Under the pieces are notes generated by a model. It was not told the origin of the DNA and did no database searches. It saw nothing but the letters and a program-made list of their open reading frames with translations. A DNA stretch of 16,811 bases, from positions 1 to 16,811 of the forward strand of contig JANBTH010000469.1 in assembly GCA_027578815.1 (NCBI GenBank), given 5' to 3'. Below are positions 1 through 8,782 of the stretch, in pieces. The stretch comes from Coemansia sp. RSA 1804 (taxonomy: Eukaryota > Kickxellomycota > Kickxellomycetes > Kickxellales > Kickxellaceae). The position numbers and the translations under genes are program-made. Numbering within the stretch: the first letter of the stretch is position 1; every line of letters begins with the position of its first letter.

Positions 1-594
1 CTTGCCATTTAGCAGGTTCTTGCTCTCCACATCACAGTTCTGCATTCTCATTTATCTTTGCTGTTTTTCTCGGAAGCCGCAGAGTGCTCGGTGTAATAAT
101 TATTGCTCACAATTTGGACTTGCATATTGTTTACCGTCTATTTCATCCTTCATAATCACCAACACCACTATCATCATCATCATCATCGCCATTAAAAACA
201 AGGTGTGGATTGCTTTTTTTCCCTATTTTTGGGCACAAACAAAGGAAATACATATTCAACCCGCAATCTTGTTTTGTTTTTTTTTCATTTGCAGATTTTC
301 ATGGTTCTCTCCGACAAGACTTGTCGAAAACCGCACCTGTTTTTCTTCTATTTTTCTCTTCCCCGCATTAATATTTTTAAAGTTTGAATTATTTGCCTTG
401 TTCTTATAATACTCTTTCCGCCTGTTTGTTTGTTTGTTTGTTTGTTTGTTTGTTTGTTTGTTTGTTTTTGCCTTCATTCTTCTATTTCATTCTTATCTTG
501 TTTTTAAACTTTTTTACCTCCCTGCTCAGCCACCCCCACGCCCCAAACCCCTCCCCCTTTTCCTTCCTTCTCTTCTTGCCGGATAGAGGGGCAA
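1..594. other. Upstream intergenic region of the first gene, T/C-rich
   Basis: No credible gene is visible here. Open frames exist on both strands, but they encode Phe/Ile/Ser runs or Lys/Gln/Thr/Asn runs created by base composition and a tetranucleotide repeat. The stretch holds six ATC units (170-187), eleven GTTT units (424-467) and a strongly pyrimidine-biased tract from about 520 to 580, just before the start codon at 595. Such CT-rich tracts are common in fungal promoters and leaders. A TTTGCAG at 290-296 after a T-run looks like a splice acceptor, so an intron in the leader is possible but unsupported by a clear donor. Confidence 0.6.
424..467. repeat. (GTTT)11 tetranucleotide microsatellite
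   Basis: Eleven perfect head-to-tail GTTT units are followed by a T-run. The repeat lies about 130 bases upstream of the first coding region, in the presumed promoter or leader. Perfect units suggest it is length-variable between strains. Confidence 0.95.
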
Positions 595-3500
595 ATGTAT
601 CATACACAGGCAGACCATACACAAAGAACCAGTGTCTCGGTGATGTCGTCCTGGCCTCACAGACACATCGCACCGCCCAAGCCAGCCAGCTCCGCACCAA
701 ACATCAAGTCCCGGAGTAGGAGCAGAAGCAACTCTCCAGCTTTGGGTATCAGCAGCGGAAGCAGCAACAGCAGCATTGGCAGTGGCAGCATAGGCGGCGG
801 CAGCATAGGTCGCAGCAAAGGCGCGGGCCGTGGTGGGCTCGGGCTAAATCTACATCCGAGCAAACGGCCAGTAATGACGTACCTGGCCGACCCGCCCATA
901 CAACAGCTGCAATCGCCTACGATCCCCAGGGACGAGTCGATAATGTTTCACGAGCGCACCCGCTCAAACACGCTGGCCATACCGGTAGCTACATCCACAG
1001 TCATAAACCATACAACGCTAAAGGGCAACTATGCGCTTGACCCCGATTTCGAGCGGCGCTGGGAGGCCACGGAGATGCCACCACTTCCGCCTATTCCGCG
1101 CATCCCTGAGACCCAGGCCCACGCTGCCAGCTCATTTCCCTCGCGCATTGACAGACCATATGCAGACCAAAAGGTCCATTTTCCGCGCTCATCAGAGGAC
1201 GCCTACGACAGCTTTCCTCGGCCATCGGACAGTGAGAACGACGGCGGAAACTCGTCGGACTCGTCTCGGGCGGCTGGTGATCTGGCGAAAAAGACCTCGG
1301 TTGTGCGGCGCCGGAAAATAAGTGCTCTGGATGGACAGGACAATGCCTTTTCGCGTCCCGCCAACCGCTCAGTCACCATGCGACACCAGACGGCTGGAAT
1401 CAACGGCAAGCGCAACCACTCTTTACCTGCAGCGCTGGCGCCGCCCATGCCGTCGTTGAAGCTGGAAAACTACGAGTTTACCAGTCTTGAGCGCCTTGAG
1501 CGGCGGTGGGCTGACGTCAAGACGGAGTCAACGCGGATTCTCAGCTCAGCCATCTACAAGTACTACTTCAACCACGGCGAGTGGTCGGAGTTCGAACAGG
1601 TGTTTCCCAACAAGGTTCTTGCGGTCTGGGAGGACTTTCAGAACAAGCTGTCTACGGCGGAACATGCGTTTATCAACACCATACTTGTTTCGCAGAACCC
1701 GTTTTCAGGCGCTGCGGCGGAAGGCGATCGGGAGAAGAATATTCCTGTTCTGGCCCGCGCAATACCACTCACGCAGGTTGTTCGCACAATGGTTTTTGGC
1801 GAGGATATGCGCTCTCGTGAAAGCTACAGCCTACAGACGCCTAATACGGCAACGGAGATAGAAGCTGAGTTTGCAGACTGGCTTATTTCTCGTTTCAACA
1901 GCATCAAGGCCTCTGGCGTTACATCGCCAACAGAAGAGTCCACCGCCGCTGCTGCTACAACGTCTTCCAGCGAGAAGAGCTCAAAACCGACAGCGGAATC
2001 CAGCAATAATAAGATCTTGAATGGTGCTGTAGAGTCTGCTGACGAGAAGAGCTCGGAACGTGCTGCTGCTTCTGCTCCATCCAAACATGCAGAGCCAAAG
2101 GAAGCATCATACGACAGTCCGTCTCGCTTCGATGGAGAGAAACAAAGACAACTACCAGCTGTACCAATGCCGCCGCCATCTCAGCAGCAGCAGCAGCAGC
2201 AGCAGCCTGTTGTCAAACGGCCCGTAACCCGCAACGTATCCGCAAAGTACTCCATACAAAACAACCAGCAACAGTACCAGCAGCAGCAACAGTCAGAATA
2301 CCAGCGCCCATCGATGCAGACTGACAAACACCACCGTACCCCTGCATCCCAAACACATCTAGGTCTTGGACTGAATACGCCACCACTGACGGCAGAGCCC
2401 AGCTCCAGCACCAACAGCAGCATCCGGAGCAGCACAACAACCAACCACAGCACCAACATCAATAATCATAACAACAATGCATCCGGCGGTAGCGGTTCCA
2501 GTCGGCCCAAGACCGCATCGCTAGTAGATGTCGCTAGGTCGCTGATTGGATCGGATAGACTGCGTCGCAAGAGAACCATAGATAAGCATCCAGCACCTGT
2601 TGCGCCTCCAGAGTCGTCAGGAAGACGCACAACCCTGACGGTTCCCGCTGCGTTCCAACCATCTGTGCAGGACATTGCAAAGCCCAAGACGCCCTCAACA
2701 TATGGCGCCAGCATCGGCATCCCGCCTTCACCGCCAAAAAGCACGTCCCAAGCGTTGCCTACGCCTCCAAGACCGTCGTCTTCGTCATCACGCACGGGAA
2801 CAGCAAAGTCACGGCGACACACGCACAACTTCTTTTCATCCTCGGGAGCAGCATCGCTGGACAACATGGAGCCGCGGAGGTCAACGGACTCGGTGCGGTC
2901 GTCGTTCAGAATGACTCGCGAGATTCAGATGAAGGATCTGCCGCCGCTACCGCCAAAAGCTATTGAGATTATCCAGGGCGGCGGCAAGAGCGTGGCGGAT
3001 CCCAAGAGCCGCCTTCTGCACGATGGCTCGACAGGTATCGGGAAGAAGCCAGGGGCTCTCTCGCACTTTAGCTCGCACGCTGAGCTGGTCCAGCGGACGC
3101 CCGAGTCGCAGGATAAGCCGCGGTCGTCGTCGCTGACCATGGATGCGCTGGACAAGATCCGGGGGCGGCCCAGCACATCGGCATCCATCGTCACCGAGGC
3201 GCGGTCGTCAAAGAGCAGCCAGAGCCGCGACTCGGGCTCCACCGAGCTGCGGCTTACAGTGGTCTACGACTGGCGGCCTGTGCCCAAGGATGGCGACAGC
3301 GACTGGGGATTCAGCGTGTCGCCTCTGGCCATGCGCAAGCCAACCACGCGCAAAAAGTCAACGGCTGGACACATGGTGGTGCACTCGCATGCGCCTACCA
3401 TGAATCGCCGCAAGTTGCCCACGCCAAAGGACAATGCACCGCCGAAAGCGGCACCAAAGGCAAAAGCACCGGAGCAGCCTAAACCCCCGGCGCAGGAGCA

Positions 3501-3987
3501 GCCAAAGACGCCGGCACCCGAGCCCCAGAGCTCAGGCGACCAGACGCCAGGCGCCAAGCAGTCGCCAGAGAATCCCTCGGAGAAGCCCAAGGAAGAGCCG
3601 AAGGATGCCGATGCGCCGCCGGAGCTGCCGAAGGCCAAGATGCCGCAGGAACAGGTTGGGCTGGGCACCACGGCCAGCGACTCGAAGACGGTTGGCACGG
3701 CGGGTGTGCGCGGCGTTCTCTACGAGCTCGCGTATCTCAGCACGCAGGGAAAGAACGTGTGGTCCAAGAGCGAGCACGTGTTTGCCAACATGCAGAAGGT
3801 CGGGCTGGAAGTCAACCGCATTGCCGAGCAGGACTTTTACGACTTTTGTGTTGACGAGCTCCTCAAGGCCAGCAACGATGCCTACCACGACCTGCAGTCG
3901 CTTGGCAGCAAGAAGATGGCAAAGTCCCTGTATGAGTCGTTCAACTCCAATCTGGCCGTTCTTCTTAGCGGCTCTGGCATGCAGTAG
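595..3987 (+). CDS. Large proline-rich, low-complexity protein of unknown function (scaffold-like)
   Basis: The 1130-residue frame is uninterrupted and ends with TAG. I do not recognise the family. About three quarters looks disordered: Ser/Arg-rich and Gly/Ser-rich segments up to residue 75, Ser/Thr/Asn-rich stretches at about 440-770, eight consecutive Gln at 530-537 and a second Gln cluster near 555-568, then a Pro/Ala/Lys/Glu-rich segment at about 940-1020. Two regions look folded: about 290-440 (Trp/Phe/Tyr-containing, helical, beginning around the ERRWADVK motif) and the C-terminal module 1033-1130. Proline motifs at 162-168 and 783-787 resemble SH3 ligands. The second, KDLPPLPPK at 780-788, fits both class I (K780xxPxxP) and class II (PxxPxK788) patterns. 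This suggests, but does not prove, a cytoskeletal or signalling adaptor. No signal peptide or membrane segment is seen. Met17 (base 643) has a purine at -3, unlike Met1, and is an alternative start. Confidence 0.8.
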   Translation: MYHTQADHTQRTSVSVMSSWPHRHIAPPKPASSAPNIKSRSRSRSNSPALGISSGSSNSSIGSGSIGGGSIGRSKGAGRGGLGLNLHPSKRPVMTYLADPPIQQLQSPTIPRDESIMFHERTRSNTLAIPVATSTVINHTTLKGNYALDPDFERRWEATEMPPLPPIPRIPETQAHAASSFPSRIDRPYADQKVHFPRSSEDAYDSFPRPSDSENDGGNSSDSSRAAGDLAKKTSVVRRRKISALDGQDNAFSRPANRSVTMRHQTAGINGKRNHSLPAALAPPMPSLKLENYEFTSLERLERRWADVKTESTRILSSAIYKYYFNHGEWSEFEQVFPNKVLAVWEDFQNKLSTAEHAFINTILVSQNPFSGAAAEGDREKNIPVLARAIPLTQVVRTMVFGEDMRSRESYSLQTPNTATEIEAEFADWLISRFNSIKASGVTSPTEESTAAAATTSSSEKSSKPTAESSNNKILNGAVESADEKSSERAAASAPSKHAEPKEASYDSPSRFDGEKQRQLPAVPMPPPSQQQQQQQQPVVKRPVTRNVSAKYSIQNNQQQYQQQQQSEYQRPSMQTDKHHRTPASQTHLGLGLNTPPLTAEPSSSTNSSIRSSTTTNHSTNINNHNNNASGGSGSSRPKTASLVDVARSLIGSDRLRRKRTIDKHPAPVAPPESSGRRTTLTVPAAFQPSVQDIAKPKTPSTYGASIGIPPSPPKSTSQALPTPPRPSSSSSRTGTAKSRRHTHNFFSSSGAASLDNMEPRRSTDSVRSSFRMTREIQMKDLPPLPPKAIEIIQGGGKSVADPKSRLLHDGSTGIGKKPGALSHFSSHAELVQRTPESQDKPRSSSLTMDALDKIRGRPSTSASIVTEARSSKSSQSRDSGSTELRLTVVYDWRPVPKDGDSDWGFSVSPLAMRKPTTRKKSTAGHMVVHSHAPTMNRRKLPTPKDNAPPKAAPKAKAPEQPKPPAQEQPKTPAPEPQSSGDQTPGAKQSPENPSEKPKEEPKDADAPPELPKAKMPQEQVGLGTTASDSKTVGTAGVRGVLYELAYLSTQGKNVWSKSEHVFANMQKVGLEVNRIAEQDFYDFCVDELLKASNDAYHDLQSLGSKKMAKSLYESFNSNLAVLLSGSGMQ
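2182..2205 (+). repeat. (CAG)8 polyglutamine repeat inside coding sequence
   Basis: Eight pure CAG codons encode Gln530-537 of the large unknown protein. The tract sits in the middle of its disordered region and is followed about 50 bases later by a mixed CAG/CAA cluster. Confidence 0.95.
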
Positions 3988-5303
3988 TAGAACTGTACAC
4001 TTACTTTCTTAGCGTTTTATTTGTTCAAAGGAGGAGTCAACAGGTGCCTTTTATTATCTTATTATTCATCGGCTTTTTTATTGTCATATTAGCCTATGTG
4101 TGTGTGTGTGTGCGTTGTTGCTGTATTAGTAATATCTCGGGCTGTGCGATATGCTGTGTGTCAGTTGAGTAAAATGACGGCGGTGGTGGTGATGTCTTTA
4201 CATGTTTGACTTTTCTTTTTTCTTTCTTTTGGGCATCATGCGTCATGGGGATGGGGATTTATTAGCGAGAAAAGAAGGTTGGAAGACAGTTTTTTAGGGA
4301 AGCTTCTTTCCGATATGTGGGTCTTTATATCGCCTGTTGTTCTCTCCAGCAATAGCAACAATAAAGGGATTTGAAACAAGATAGATGAAGAAAGCCAATC
4401 TGGTTTAGCACGATGAACAAAATCGGAATAGAACTAATAAAACGTAGATGCAATATCTCACATGTCGTACAATGGCTCTTGCAGTACGGAATAAAGCTAC
4501 AAATGCGCCAGGAGCTCGTTCTATTATTAATAGACATTATTCCTTTTTGTTTCTAATTCTTTTTCACTTTAACTTTCTAGCTAGAATAAAAAAGTTTGAC
4601 GTAAAAAGAAATACAAGCACGCGCGTTTCCGCTTCGTTCTTTTTTCTTGCTAGAAATCATATTTTGTTCACCGAGACACGAGACACTAGAAAGTAAAGAA
4701 CAAGAAGAAAAATATTTCACAATTTTTTTGTTCATTTCTTTATACTACCAATACATTTTTCATTCAGATTTTATTCTCTTTTAGCTTTATACGCACAAAA
4801 AAGAAGGAAAAAGAAAAAAGTAAAGACGCGATAATTGTCTTTTTCTGTTATTTCTCTCGTTCAACTAGCTCATTGTTCTTTTATGGTGGTAGAAAGAGAA
4901 AAGTAAAGAAAGAAGTGCAACATACATTATTTTCTGTAGCTGGGTTTCTTTTCTTTTACAATTCTGTTCATATATAACGTACATAGGCATTCTGTCAGTT
5001 CCATCCTTTGAACAGTTCTATTCTTCGTTTTCATTTTGCTTCATCTCATTTTACTCCTTTTTCCTTCCTTTTTCTTTTTTTTTCTACATACAGTAGCATT
5101 TAAAGATTAATAACTACTAGTAGTATTATATCTATTCTAGCATATATCCATCCATTTTATCATTTGCATAGCATATACTATCATCCAACATTCTCACAGC
5201 ATATAAGCACTACTTTTTATATTAGAAAAGTGGGGTGGATAAGCCAACCTAATCTTTGATATACTTTATAATTTGGATTTATTAAACCTCTGCTATTCCA
5301 CAT
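3988..5303. other. AT-rich intergenic region between the two unknown genes
   Basis: No gene is supported over these 1.3 kb. No tRNA B-box-like motif was found by eye, and the short open frames here are rich in Phe/Leu/Lys from base composition. Visible elements are eight TG units (4097-4112), a perfect 12-base palindrome TTCTAGCTAGAA (4575-4586), and many alternating T-runs and A-runs between about 4540 and 5100 with pyrimidine tracts just before 5100. The left part must hold the 3' end of the upstream transcript. The right part must hold the promoter of the gene at 5304; a TATAAG at about 5201-5206 is a possible TATA element. Confidence 0.6.
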
Positions 5304-6992
5304 ATGGCATCGAATAGTAGAATAAACAAGCTGTCAACACATGTCAAAGGGTACTTTAGTGGACTGAAACGACGCAAGCACGACAGCAGCAGCAGCACTG
5401 GCAGCAACGGCAGCAGCAGCAGCAGCGATGGAGCGTCCACTATAGCACCTGGCGACCAGTACGGAGCAGGGGAGCTGGAGATAATCCACTTGAGCATGGA
5501 GAAAGCAAAGCTAGATGGGTTTCCACGGCAGGTGAGCACCGGGTATGTGGAGGTGCCCATGAACTACTGGCTGACGCACACGGATGACGAAGAAGGCAGT
5601 GAAAAGACAACGGCCGCAAGCTCTCCAAAGCGGAGCAAAGAAGCAGCAGTAGCCAAAGACATAGTCAGCAGTAAGGGTGGTGGCATAAGCATGCCGCTAC
5701 GAATCCCACCACAGACGCCCACGCCTACCTCGACCTCCCATCCAACATGGTTTAGCCAGGATGAGTGGGAGGAAAAGGCCGGGGAGGCGCTTTTTGGCAG
5801 CTTGCGGTCACGCAGCAGAATAGCCGACCAAAAGAACCAACACCAACACCAACACCAACACCAACACCAACACCAACACCAACACCAACACCAACACAGC
5901 AGTCGTCGGACAGCCAGGAGAAGGAGCAAGCGGATACGCAGGCAGGCTGACACCGAGGCAGCAGACCCGTATGACTTTGGCAGCAATAATAGTGACAGCC
6001 CGGTAAGCGAGACTTTAAACGGGTGGACCGAGAAGAAATCCCCACATTTGGTTAAGCAAACAAACAACCAGAAAAAGTCACACCTCCTTAGTAATATGAA
6101 AACACATGACCGAAAAAACCACATGGACGACATGATCACATCAGCAGTAGAGTCACCATTCCCACTCACATCACCAGTATCGTCATTTCTTAACGTCTCG
6201 CCATCGTCGGAGCCGTCGTCGCCCACGCCAAGAGCCAGAAATTCGCAGACGGCCGTATCTGCGCAAGCACAGTGCACCGGTGCGCTGGATGAGCTGTTGT
6301 TTGCAACCAACGCACGCGTGGAGGCGGAGCTTCAGGGCCTCCCGCAGTGCTATATCGACGGCCGCGACGTGGAGAAGCTGGGCAAGGATTTCAACACCAT
6401 CGTCAGCCACGCATACGACGGCTTTGTGCCAGCAGCACGGAATGTCCTCTCAACGGTGTCGCAGATGGGCGTGCACCAGTCGGCGGTGATTGAGCGCACG
6501 GGGCTGATGGACACGCTGGTAGGAGAGATAGTGGCCAGCTACGCGGACGAGGCATCCAGTGCGCAGCTGCTCAGGCACTATGACGACTACGCCATCTACT
6601 CGTCAGCGGATCTGGAGGAGGCGGTGGGCATGCTGGATGTCAGCACAGTAAAGTACAGCAAGGAGGAGATGGCAATGTACGCATCGACAAGCATCTCCAA
6701 GTACGTCTCCAGTCAGGTGCTGCTGAGCACAGGCATTGAGAACGATCTGGTGGACCAGCTCGAGAGCAGCGCACAGGCAATGGAGGTTGTGATGCGGCAG
6801 ATAGACGTGCTGGAGTCGCTGGACAGAGGAGACAGCATTGAGCAGAGGCAGACGGACGGAGACCTGCTTGGGCTGCGCAAGAAGGCGCAAAAGTGGGACA
6901 CGCGCATCCGCCAGCTCCAGAAGGACGTGGCAGACGCCAGCCATATCCGCAAGACATTTGAGCTGGTGTTCATCCAGGTGCAAAGACTGTAA
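5304..6992 (+). CDS. Unknown protein with Gln-His repeat and helical C-terminal domain
   Basis: This is a 562-residue uninterrupted frame that I do not recognise. The N-terminus is basic then Ser-rich (about 1-45, partly AGC repeats). Residues 50-90 look ordered and include YVEVPMNYW. A perfect ten-fold Gln-His dipeptide repeat (179-198) leads into a very basic Arg-rich stretch (about 199-215) that could act as a nuclear signal or nucleic-acid contact. Residues about 215-325 are Ser/Pro-rich and disordered. From about 330 to the end the sequence is almost continuously amphipathic and helical without low complexity, with coiled-coil-like heptads in about 482-555. There is no signal peptide or membrane segment. 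The domain plan of a disordered N-half and a helical C-half suggests a structural or adaptor protein. The first Met is used because the only upstream sequence is AT-rich non-coding DNA. Confidence 0.8.
   Translation: MASNSRINKLSTHVKGYFSGLKRRKHDSSSSTGSNGSSSSSDGASTIAPGDQYGAGELEIIHLSMEKAKLDGFPRQVSTGYVEVPMNYWLTHTDDEEGSEKTTAASSPKRSKEAAVAKDIVSSKGGGISMPLRIPPQTPTPTSTSHPTWFSQDEWEEKAGEALFGSLRSRSRIADQKNQHQHQHQHQHQHQHQHQHQHSSRRTARRRSKRIRRQADTEAADPYDFGSNNSDSPVSETLNGWTEKKSPHLVKQTNNQKKSHLLSNMKTHDRKNHMDDMITSAVESPFPLTSPVSSFLNVSPSSEPSSPTPRARNSQTAVSAQAQCTGALDELLFATNARVEAELQGLPQCYIDGRDVEKLGKDFNTIVSHAYDGFVPAARNVLSTVSQMGVHQSAVIERTGLMDTLVGEIVASYADEASSAQLLRHYDDYAIYSSADLEEAVGMLDVSTVKYSKEEMAMYASTSISKYVSSQVLLSTGIENDLVDQLESSAQAMEVVMRQIDVLESLDRGDSIEQRQTDGDLLGLRKKAQKWDTRIRQLQKDVADASHIRKTFELVFIQVQRL
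5838..5897 (+). repeat. (CAACAC)10 hexanucleotide repeat encoding (Gln-His)10
   Basis: Ten identical hexamers lie in frame and encode Gln179-His198. The absence of any synonymous change among ten units points to recent expansion by slippage rather than ancient protein-level conservation. Alternating histidines could bind divalent metal; this is inference only. Confidence 0.95.
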
Positions 6993-7153
6993 ATTGACAC
7001 GTAATTTTAGCATGTGGTAGAGGCCAGCAGAGGACGCCTGCGAAGGTCCTTGCTCATCCACATTTTTTGTTCATTTTTCATCCCTCCCCCTTTGTAAAGG
7101 TTGTATAATTTATTTCAGCACAAGCAACAGAAGAAGCGGAATAAAGAGACTGC
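6993..7153. terminator. Convergent 3' region with interlocking poly(A) signals
   Basis: Only 161 bases separate the stop codons of two tail-to-tail genes. A plus-strand AATAAA lies at 7140-7145, about 150 bases after the stop of the left gene. A minus-strand AATAAA (TTTATT on the plus strand at 7109-7114) lies about 40 bases after the stop of the aldehyde dehydrogenase. If both are used, the two 3' UTRs overlap on opposite strands. Confidence 0.5.
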
Positions 7154-8782
7154 TCACTTGGAGTCGGCGGGGCGGCGGATGGTGGGCTGCGCAGTGAACA
7201 GCGCCCAGAGGAACGAGGGCGTGGCAAGCAGCAGCCGCCAGAAGGGAATGAAGGTGGCCAGCTTGGCCAGCAGCGTCTGGCGCAGTGGGCGCGCGGTGGG
7301 ATACGACAGGGCGCAGCAGAGACGCGCCTTCCAGGAGTTTTCGCGGCCAGAGAAGGGCGCGCCGCGCATGGAGTCAAGGCCGGGCGACGGGAACCACATA
7401 GGGCGCTTCAGCACGTGACGGCGGTGGGAGAAGGTGTCGAGCGAGGCCTTGCCGGTGTATGAGCCAACGCCGGAGGGGCCGACGCCGCCGAAGGGCGTGG
7501 CATGCGAGCCCATGAAGAACATGGTGTCGTTGACGGAGGCGCTGCCGGAGCGTGTGCGCGAGATGACGCGCTCGGCGGAGGCGGCGGAAGCGAAGACATA
7601 CAGCGCCAGCGGATGGTCGCGCTCGTTGACAAAGGCAATGGCCTCGTCCAGCGTGTCGTATGTGACGATAGGCAGAATGGGCCCAAAGATCTCAGCACGC
7701 ATCAGCGAATCGTCGCCGCGCACGCCGTCGACAATGGTGGGCGGGATGTAGCGGTCGGTCTTGTCGGCGGCATCGTCAACAACAGCAACCGGCGTGCCCT
7801 CGGATGCGCGCAGCATGTCGTCCAGCCGCGTCCAGTGGCGGGCGTTGATAATACGGCCGTAGTCGGCGGACTTTTGCGGTGCGGCGCCAAACATGCCGCG
7901 TGAAGCATCCACAAGCAGCGGAATCAGCCTGTCCTTGACCGAGCGGTGCACCAGCAGATAGTCGACGCCCACGCATGTCTGGCCGGCGTTGGTCAGCTTG
8001 GCCCACATGATGCGGAACGCCGTCGGTTCCAGATCCGCCACGTCGGCGTGGACTATGGCCGGGCTCTTTCCGCCCAGCTCCAGCGTCACGCCCGCCAGAT
8101 GCTCGGCCGCCGCACGCGCCACCACGCGCCCAACGGCGCCGTTGCCCGTGTAGAAGAAGTGGTCGAATCGGTGCTGCAGCAGCTCCGTCGCCTCTTCCAC
8201 CGCGCCCTGCACCACGCGCACCACGCGCGCATCCACGTACTCCGTCAGCAGCCGCTCCACTGCCGCCGCCGTGTGCGGTGCGCCCTCCGACGGTTTCAGA
8301 ACCACCGTGTTGCCGGCTGCAATGGCGCCCACCAGCGGCAGCAGCGCCAGACGGATCGGGTAATTCCACGCGCCGATGACAAGCACCGTCCCCAGCGGCT
8401 CCCGCCGGACCTGCGCCTTGCTCAGCATAAACGCCGGCTGCTCGCCCGCAATATTCACGCCTTCAGGCCGCGCCCACTTGTCCAGCTTGTCCAGAAACAG
8501 CCCAATCTCAAACAACACCGGACTCAGCTCGTACATGTACGTCTCGTCCTCCGACTTGTTCAGATCGTTGCGCACTGCCGCCAGGAGCCTTTTCTCCTCC
8601 GCGCGCAGGCCCTTGAGGAGTGCCCGCAGATGTCGCTTGCGCTCGCTCACCTCGCGCAGTGTGCCGCCGTCAAAGCTTGTGCGCAGCTCATCCACTATTC
8701 CGCCGATCGACTTTACCGGCGTGTACACCAGATCGCAGTCGTCCAGCGCGCTGTCAGTCACTGTCGTGTGCTCCTTGCTCAT
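7154..8782 (-). CDS. Class 3 (fatty) aldehyde dehydrogenase, C-terminally membrane anchored
   Basis: This is a NAD(P)-dependent oxidoreductase of the ALDH3 family that converts long-chain or aromatic aldehydes to acids. All core motifs are present in 542 residues: GAWNYP with Asn140 (oxyanion), KPSE at 163-166, TLELGGKSP with general base Glu235, GQTC with nucleophile Cys270, EIFGP at 364-368, and SGSASVND followed by PFGGVGPSG at 430-438. A hydrophobic stretch of about 25 residues near the C-terminus (about 505-529) fits the tail anchor of vertebrate fatty aldehyde dehydrogenase and of yeast Hfd1, which acts in sphingolipid-aldehyde breakdown and in supplying 4-hydroxybenzoate for coenzyme Q. 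Membrane location is inferred. The residues after Cys270 (VGVDY) differ from the usual VAPDY/VSPDY. The gene is divergent from DPP5 and convergent with the gene on its left. The family call is firm; orthology to HFD1 specifically is likely but untested. Confidence 0.95.
   Translation of the reverse strand: MSKEHTTVTDSALDDCDLVYTPVKSIGGIVDELRTSFDGGTLREVSERKRHLRALLKGLRAEEKRLLAAVRNDLNKSEDETYMYELSPVLFEIGLFLDKLDKWARPEGVNIAGEQPAFMLSKAQVRREPLGTVLVIGAWNYPIRLALLPLVGAIAAGNTVVLKPSEGAPHTAAAVERLLTEYVDARVVRVVQGAVEEATELLQHRFDHFFYTGNGAVGRVVARAAAEHLAGVTLELGGKSPAIVHADVADLEPTAFRIMWAKLTNAGQTCVGVDYLLVHRSVKDRLIPLLVDASRGMFGAAPQKSADYGRIINARHWTRLDDMLRASEGTPVAVVDDAADKTDRYIPPTIVDGVRGDDSLMRAEIFGPILPIVTYDTLDEAIAFVNERDHPLALYVFASAASAERVISRTRSGSASVNDTMFFMGSHATPFGGVGPSGVGSYTGKASLDTFSHRRHVLKRPMWFPSPGLDSMRGAPFSGRENSWKARLCCALSYPTARPLRQTLLAKLATFIPFWRLLLATPSFLWALFTAQPTIRRPADSK

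Noticed and set aside
2..409. Plus-strand open frame of 135 codons at the left edge
   Set aside because: It begins with a non-ATG codon and encodes Phe/Ile/Ser/Cys runs that follow from T-rich DNA. No domain or signal-peptide logic supports it.
256..477. Minus-strand frame with a Lys/Gln/Thr/Asn repeat
   Set aside because: The repeat is the (GTTT)11 microsatellite read in antisense. Nothing else in it looks coding.
4448..4696. Plus-strand frame of 82 codons in the AT-rich gap
   Set aside because: The composition follows the base composition, with no recognisable motif and no supporting promoter or poly(A) context.
3988..5303. Possible tRNA or other small RNA gene in the gap
   Set aside because: No B-box-like GTTCRANYC and no cloverleaf-capable stretch was found by eye. 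A tRNAscan run returning a hit would change this.
5838..5897. CRISPR-like or minisatellite array
   Set aside because: There are no spacers. It is a simple coding hexanucleotide repeat.
5564..6310. A 248-codon minus-strand frame with Cys-Trp repeats
   Set aside because: It is the complement of the Gln-His repeat gene. The Cys-Trp run is just the CAACAC hexamer read backwards.
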